Below, one piece after another: positions 58,090 to 64,000 of a DNA stretch of 64,000 nt. Origin of the DNA: Paraphysoderma sedebokerense (lineage: Eukaryota; Blastocladiomycota; Physodermatomycetes; Physodermatales; Physodermataceae); the NCBI GenBank assembly GCA_025602915.1, contig JAHLJZ010000068.1:1-64000 (forward strand). The letters are read 5' to 3'. Position numbers and translations under genes: made by a program. Under the pieces are notes generated by a model. It was not told the origin of the DNA. It ran no database searches and saw only the letters and a program-made list of their open reading frames with translations. How positions within the stretch are numbered: position 1 is the stretch's first letter; the number at the start of each line of letters is the position of its first letter.

Positions 58090-59169
58090 ATGGAGATAGT
58101 GAATGCCTTTCCGGTCGCTGATATAATAGCTGAAATAAGACATTTCGATTCGCCACAGCATGTAATTCAAAACCTCATAGATACCGTAACCAACTTTGCC
58201 GCCCAAATGAACGACAGTCACTTCTTGGAGGCCGAAACAGAAATCATTAAAAGGCGATTGAAAACAAATAATATGGTGGATGCGATAACTTTGTGCTCAC
58301 AAATGACTTCCAATTTAACGGCATCCTCTGTTCAACGTATAAACACCGACAGATTTGTCGATATTTTGGAAGCTACACCTGCCAACGAAGTCATTAAAGC
58401 GGAAATGATGGCTATTTTGCGGTCGTCAGATGCCTTTCAGCGCCGGCATATTTCAGTCCCTATGTTGGTGGATTTCCGGTTACAGATACATCAACACCAA
58501 GGCCCAGCCGCTTCAGGATATTTCGCCAGAGCTTTTCAATCGGTTCTCGGCAGATCGGCGGCCAAGACGGAAAGAAACAGCATTGACCGACAGCTCGAAA
58601 TAATGAATAGTCAAGAGAACAGCCGATTAATGGAAGAATGTTCCGAATTTGAGAATGCTGTTGTATCTTATTGTACCAATCCTCAAACCGTGACAGTCCA
58701 ACACTTACGAACGCTGGAAATTCGACTGAACGAAAGGATATTTCAAATTGAAGCTAGGCTTGATGGGATTCCGTCTTCTGGAGGCATCTCACGGGAACAG
58801 CGCAGAATGTATATTATATTAACGCAAACCAAATTTCAGTCCTTGTGTCGTTGGTATAAACTGATTGAGCGCTTCCGAGAAACGCTGACACCAACAGCGA
58901 CCGACTTGCAAAACCTTTTAAGGGAATTCCTTAATGATCCGCCTGCAGATAGAATACTCACGTACCGCGATTTTGAACGCAGATGCTCTGAGTGGGCAGA
59001 AAGTTGCGCTCTAGTTCGTGCAAAGTTGGATGATTTACTCCGAGGCCCTTTGATGTATCGTCAACTTGAGATTGGGGTCAATCTGAGCGACATAAGATTG
59101 AAATGTTTAGAGATCAACGATATAATATATCAGATCGATAATATGTGTTTTCCAGCTGTAGAAAACTGA
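58090..59169 (+). CDS. Intronless orphan, 359 residues, helical
   Basis: Not recognised. One uninterrupted frame, unusual among these intron-rich genes. It is predicted mostly helical, with amphipathic segments throughout (VIQNLIDTVTNFAAQMNDSH, LRTLEIRLNERIFQIEARLD). There are no membrane segments, signal peptide, zinc-binding Cys cluster or enzyme motif. Cys residues are few and scattered. The lack of introns could mean a young, horizontally acquired or retrocopied gene; no poly-A tract or target-site duplication was noticed. No neighbour suggests a role. Confidence 0.6.
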   Translation: MEIVNAFPVADIIAEIRHFDSPQHVIQNLIDTVTNFAAQMNDSHFLEAETEIIKRRLKTNNMVDAITLCSQMTSNLTASSVQRINTDRFVDILEATPANEVIKAEMMAILRSSDAFQRRHISVPMLVDFRLQIHQHQGPAASGYFARAFQSVLGRSAAKTERNSIDRQLEIMNSQENSRLMEECSEFENAVVSYCTNPQTVTVQHLRTLEIRLNERIFQIEARLDGIPSSGGISREQRRMYIILTQTKFQSLCRWYKLIERFRETLTPTATDLQNLLREFLNDPPADRILTYRDFERRCSEWAESCALVRAKLDDLLRGPLMYRQLEIGVNLSDIRLKCLEINDIIYQIDNMCFPAVEN

Positions 59170-59440
59170 AGCTCGAATAGCGCAACAGTATAAGAATTAC
59201 ACAAATATTAATTCATCCCTGCGTTCGTGTCCTTTAGGCTATGATACCCAGTTAGATGCAAAGTCCTAGATTATCCATAAATATATACTGTACAAAAAGC
59301 AGAGATAATAATACAAGAGTATCGGGGAAGTAGCGAATCTAATGTGATTGGGTTTTGCGAGTAACAAATAATAACTGATCGAGACTGGATAATACATAAA
59401 GAGCTTTGCAGTTGGCAAGTCACTCCCCTATATATCAACA

Positions 59441-62400
59441 TCACTCCTCTGCTCTTTGCAATTCCTCTCCAACTACATCCGTATCCAGCTTACCAATCCC
59501 TTTGAATAGGTTTTCTATCGAATGATTTGTGTCCCTCATCATCTTGTCCGCGGCGCTGAGTTGATTAACACAGGTTTCATGAATGGGCAATAATGTTGAC
59601 AGAAGCCTCGAGTATTCTGATCTAACATTATACGAAACTTCACGTTCGGATTGAATTGTGCTATCATTTGACAATAAAGAACACAAATAAATCAGTAAAC
59701 AGTATTGACAGTTTACTTCAAATGGAGAAACATAATACCTTTTCATTTCATTAATTCTCTTCTCCATATCTACTTTTACCTCTCGCATCTTTGCAATCTC
59801 ATTGTACAGCCTTTCTTTATCTTTCTGTAAATCTTGCTCTTTCGATGCAAACTCTTCCTTTTGTTCTTTCATAGAGGTTCTCATTTCGTTTATTTGCTTT
59901 TCGTGGTGAGTTTTCTCGGTTTCCAACCTCTCAGTTAAACTTTCAATCCGGACTTCCATCTCATCAATACGAGTTTGGAACGATTTATTTTCATTCCTAA
60001 AATTCGAAATCCGGTTTTCCAGAGTTTCAACGGATAATTTGAGTTCTTTGTTGGATACTTCTAGGGACGCATTGGAAGAAACAAGAGCGGAATTTACTGA
60101 TTCGAGGGAAGAATGACTTGATTTGAGTTCGTTGAGTTCGGTTTCGGTGGAGGAAAGCCTGGATTTCAGTAGCACCAGATTAGCCGAGTGAGATTCATGA
60201 ATCAATTTCAATTCTGAATAGGATTTCTTCGATTCACATAATTCAGACTCGAGAGAAGATACAGTATCTTGAAGTATAGAAGATTTAAATTTTTCGTCTT
60301 CAAGTTGCCTTTTAATAACCTCTATCTCGCTTGAACGTTGATCTTTGTCGTCATTAAATTTCTGAAGGCGAGATACCGTATTTTGATGTGCTTTCTGCAA
60401 AGACTTCAATTGGTCTTGCACTTCTTCGTGTTCTGTCGACAAAGTCTGAAATTCTGTCCGCATTTTACTCATCAACTCTTCGACATGCTTGCGGGATGCT
60501 TCGGAATCGTCATACAGTTGTTGAATTTCGAGCGAGGTCTTCTCTGACTCCGACAACCTTTCTTGTAATACCCCAAATTCTGTGTGCAACCCATCATAAT
60601 CCAATTGAGCGGATTCTAACTTCTTCTCTAACTCCAAAATTCGACTATCCTTCTCTTGCACTATCAAATCAAAGTTGCGGCGCACGTCGGCCATTTCGGT
60701 CTTTAAACTCTCAACTTCAACATTTCTCGTCCCTCGTTGAAATTTCAGCTCTGCTGCTTCAGAAGCAGCAGTATCTCGCTGTTCAGTTACTAATAATAAC
60801 TCCCGGCGCAATAGAGCAATATTGTTTTCCTTTTCCAAAAGAAGAGACTCGTTATCGGAAATACGGCTTCGAATTTCAGTTAGTGAAAGTTCTAATTCTT
60901 TAACAGTGGAATCTTTGAGTCTAATATTTTCGCTTAGGCTATCGCGTTCGTGGGTTAGAGTCGTGATAGTGCGGCTGTATTCGTCAAGCATGGCTTCCTT
61001 TTGAGATATAATTGAAAGCAATTCAGTCTGTATGGTAGAATGATTCTCTTCAAGCGCTGAAATTGTGAATTTTGAATCTTCAAGTTCTTTATGCTTAGCG
61101 ACAAGATCATTCTGTAATCTTTCAATTTCAGTTTTCGAAGATTGAACTGCTTGATTCAAATCAGCGATTTTCTTTTCATTGTCGGACTGTGTTGATGTGA
61201 TTTGGGAATCTTTTTCGGCGATAACTTTACCGAGTGAATCAATTGTTGCAAGACGCGACTCGATTTTGGTTTGTTGAGACTCTTGCATTGTCCTGAGCTT
61301 GTCGACGTCCTTTTGAAATGCATCCCGTTCGGTAGAGAGAGACTTCATAGTATCTTCCAACATTTTCTTTTCATCAATGATTGAATCCACCTGCAGTTTG
61401 AGCTCTTTATACTTTTCTTTCTCTGACGAAAGTTCAGTGTTCCGTTGATGAAGCTGAGATTCTAATTTTGAGTATTCAACTTTCATATTATCCATCGATA
61501 ACCTCAAGGCGCCACATTCCGCATGTAAAGTTGCAACCCTCTCCTGCGAATCATGTACTTGAAGTTCAAAAGTTTTTAACTGTTCTTGAGCTCTCGATAG
61601 CGCCATGTCGCTTGAAGCCGATTTCCTTCTTAAGTTTTCTACTTCCTGCATGATGTCTTCCTTGTTCTCCAACCTTATTCGTAATTTATCCCACTCATTC
61701 ATTAAGACTTGGATTTGCCCATCCTTTAAGGCGCCATCACGGCTTAATTCTTCTTTTTCATTTTCTAAATGATTCATATGCCCGCGAACATGGCTTAGCT
61801 CAACTTCCGCCCTTTTGTTTTCAGCTTCTAACGTCCTGTTTTCCTGTTCGACTTCTTTTAAACGCTGCGTCGCTTTTGCTAGTTCATATTCAGCTTCCTC
61901 ATAAGACGACTTAACACGGTTGTTCGCATTCTGCAATTCCGCTAGTCGAGATTTAGCCTTACCCAGTTCAGAATTAACAATGATATAACGTGATTGAATT
62001 GACTCTAACTGACTTTTGAGCCTTTGTTTCTCTTGTTTAACTTTTTCAAGCGCAGTTTTGGTTTCTTCCAATTCACTTTCATGCGAATTAGGAGATGCTA
62101 TGGAACTAGAAGGTTCGTTTTGTTGATATTGTCGGACATTAGCTTCTAAAGTTTCGATGTGACTAGATTTTTCTTTTAAGCTGCCTTCGAGTCCCTTAAT
62201 TCTCAACTGAAGCAGATTCATTTCCTCGGGGACGTTGATGTATTCTTCATCGACTGATACTTCGATAATCTTGCGATGTGATATATCAACGGACGGTCCC
62301 GAAATGGGGGAGGAAGATGATCTTTGGCGGAAAGAAGCGTTGTCGTCCTGATCGCTAAGAGCTTCATCAACATTATCATCTTGGGATTTTGATATTTGAA

Positions 62401-63361
62401 TACGTTGAGGAGATTCAGGGTGAGCAGGCGCCTCATAATCCTCATCCAATTGTGCCTCTACATTTTGCATTCCATCATTCCTACTTTCGCTTTCCCTCCT
62501 GAGTTCCGCTATCTCCAAATCTTTCTTTTCCAGCTGGCGCCTCAGATCTTCAATTAAACTTTTATTTTCATCGTTTCTATCATCATGCTCCAAGCTTTCA
62601 TCGAGTCGACCTCGTTTCGTTTCCTCAATTTGTTCATCTTTCTCTGCAAGGAGCTCCTGAAGCTCTGCAATCCGGGTTTTTGCCGGGTTTAACTGAGCCG
62701 TTAACGATCGAACACTTTGATGGGTCGGTGACGGTGTTTCCAGGGAAAATCTGGCAGGAATGGTTCTCCGACGCTTTGGTCGGGGTTCCGTAGGACTCTT
62801 CGGCGTTTGCCGTTTCAGCGGTGATCCTTTGCGAGACGATGAACTTGATCGCCTTGCGGCAGTTGGACTTCTAAATGGTGTCTCTTCAGGACTTACGGTA
62901 CCGTCGGCATTTTTACCGACAGGCGAGAAATTTGGACTCACAGGAGTGGCGCCAATTGAGCGGGCAGAGTTAGGACGTGGTTCTTCATTTAATATGTCCC
63001 GATATGGTGTTGTCGAATGTCTGGATGCGGCGGCACGAAGTAGTTCTTGAGCTTTTTCAGTGAACTTGTATCTACCTTGTCCATCTGTAGTCAACTTTCC
63101 TTTATCAACTAGGTGATCGAGCGCCCTGTACATTGAGGTTTAGCATGCGCCCGGTTAAGAGAAATTAAGTGGAATGATAAAATCAGTTTACCTTTGTATA
63201 AATCTTTGCCAACCGTTTCTTAACGACAACCCTTTGGCATCATACTGATTTTTGACATAATTGTAAATCGATAAATAATGAATCGAAGTCTGATTAGACT
63301 TTTTCTTATGATGAATTGCCTCTAAAGCGAGGACTTCAAATTTCTCAAGAACTAGCGCCAT
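59441..63361 (-). CDS. Long coiled-coil protein with N-terminal H1-like winged helix
   Basis: About 1260 residues. Exon 1 (63361 to about 63192) and the start of exon 2 together encode a histone-H1/H15-like globular fold: FEVLALEAIHHKKKSNQ, YLSIYNYVKNQYDAKGLSLR, GWQRFIQR then ALDHLVDKGKL and GRYKFTEKAQELL. A basic Ser/Pro linker follows with PKSPTEPRPKRRRTIPARFS, a likely nuclear signal. From about residue 190 to the end the protein is almost unbroken heptad-rich coiled coil. A small intron near 59690-59760, left in frame in the raw ORF, should be removed between NEMK and STIQSEREVSYN. It is likely a nuclear or chromosome-associated fibrous protein, perhaps at kinetochore, lamina or spindle pole. 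I know no named protein with this pairing. Confidence 0.8.
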
Positions 63362-63923
63362 TACAGCGACTTAATTGGATGACTAGACAAAAATTTACCC
63401 CACAAATTATATTTCGAAAATGAATCGATTTCGACGTAATGTCGTGGTTTGAAAAATGCCGAGTTACGAAATTTTCGGTTCGGCCGAAATTAATGGGGTC
63501 GTCGAGGTGGCCTAGGAGTAACCGAAACGAGTCAAGCTGAAAGTGATCTTGTCGATCAATTGATGTAATCCGCACAATTCCTTGTCATTATTCTCACTCG
63601 GAATTAAGTATATAATCTATATGGTATGTATCAATGAATAGCATAATGACGAATAACATGATCAGCCCTTGGTTGAGGATCAAAATTTTCAGCAATTTGT
63701 CTCTTGGAAGGCATCGCATGAAGAACTCGAGACAGCCGAAAACACCGGGTTCTGTGATCAACAGCAACATCAATACATGTCGGGGCAATCCGCAATCTAA
63801 GCTTCCGAGTTGATTCAGATGACCGTTTAGGAGGCAATTGGATATACAACAATCCACCACATTTATTTACTATATTCTGACAACTTGACATAGTATCAAC
63901 ACAGAACGCAATGTACATTCCGA
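63362..63923. other. Intergenic, no gene supported
   Basis: 562 bp upstream of the coiled-coil gene and downstream of the proteasome gene entering from the right. Minus-strand frames (63345-63575, 63594-63918) lack family features and are probably 3' flank of the proteasome gene. No motif was recognised. Confidence 0.5.
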
Positions 63924-64000
63924 TTAATCCTTCTTTAATGGATACCCGACTTTCTCGACACCATCCTTCTTAACTATCCAAATCTCGAGGTAATCTCCTG
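63924..64000 (-). CDS. PRE7: Proteasome subunit beta-6, C-terminal fragment (runs off window)
   Basis: The last 25 codons read GDYLEIWIVKKDGVEKV, then a short strand ending PLKKD before the TAA at 63924-63926. This closely fits the end of the 20S proteasome beta-6 subunit (human PSMB1 GDALRICIVTKEGIREE ending LRKD; yeast Pre7 likewise ending LKRD). The rest of the gene lies beyond 64000. Assignment rests on this short but characteristic tail. Confidence 0.65.
   Translation of the reverse strand, partial: GDYLEIWIVKKDGVEKVGYPLKKD

Noticed and set aside
63594-63918. Two overlapping minus-strand ORFs at the right end
   Set aside because: They lie just past the stop of the proteasome beta-6 tail and lack any family feature; likely 3' flank.
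1-64000. tRNA, rRNA, CRISPR arrays and bacterial-type operons
   Set aside because: Looked for by eye. No cloverleaf-like segments, rRNA landmarks or spaced repeats were recognised, and the gene structure is eukaryotic. A tRNA scan would be decisive for small RNA genes.

Overview
The window is nuclear DNA of a fungus. Most genes are split by short GT-AG introns (about 50-190 bp), intergenic DNA is AT-rich, and several products are fungal in type: CTD-kinase gamma subunit (CTK3), FTR1 iron permease, a Dbf2/Sid2 kinase and a vacuolar-type cation-chloride cotransporter. A P2X-like receptor and an SSNA1/DIP13 centriolar protein point to an early-diverging, probably zoosporic (centriole-bearing) lineage rather than Dikarya. 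That placement is inference.

Layout. (1) 1-3889 has no confident gene: short dispersed and inverted repeats and one broken unknown ORF with a partial inverted copy beside it. (2) 3890-8445 is a complete ten-exon cation-chloride cotransporter gene (minus strand), rebuilt here to 1262 codons. (3) The main structural feature is a 12,259-bp head-to-tail tandem duplication, 6172-18430 and 18431-30689, with no difference seen between copies. Each copy carries the 5' part of the cotransporter gene, CTK3, a small acidic protein, protein farnesyltransferase beta, a secreted Cys-containing protein and a Ser-rich protein with a conserved beta-sandwich-like end. The left breakpoint lies inside the cotransporter, so copy 1 is whole. 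Copy 2 encodes a 688-residue protein that keeps the membrane core and loses the cytoplasmic C-terminal domain. (4) 30690-41151 (plus strand): FTR1 with a cluster of iron-GATA-like promoter motifs, a large WD40 protein, a Ulp1-type protease and a Ser-rich protein. (5) 42499-52170 (all minus): P2X-like receptor, SSNA1, a PP2C phosphatase with an N-terminal signal peptide, and a Dbf2/Sid2 kinase. (6) 52588-64000: an unknown disordered protein, a type II membrane GH16 glucanase, an intronless orphan, a long coiled-coil protein with an N-terminal histone-H1-like winged helix, and the last exon of proteasome subunit beta-6.

No pathway unites the neighbours. Themes are ion and iron transport, phospho-signalling in cell division (Dbf2/Sid2, PP2C), centriole structure (SSNA1) and wall glucan (GH16). 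Exon joins were read by eye from splice motifs, reading phase and family similarity. Family names rest on remembered motifs, not database searches.
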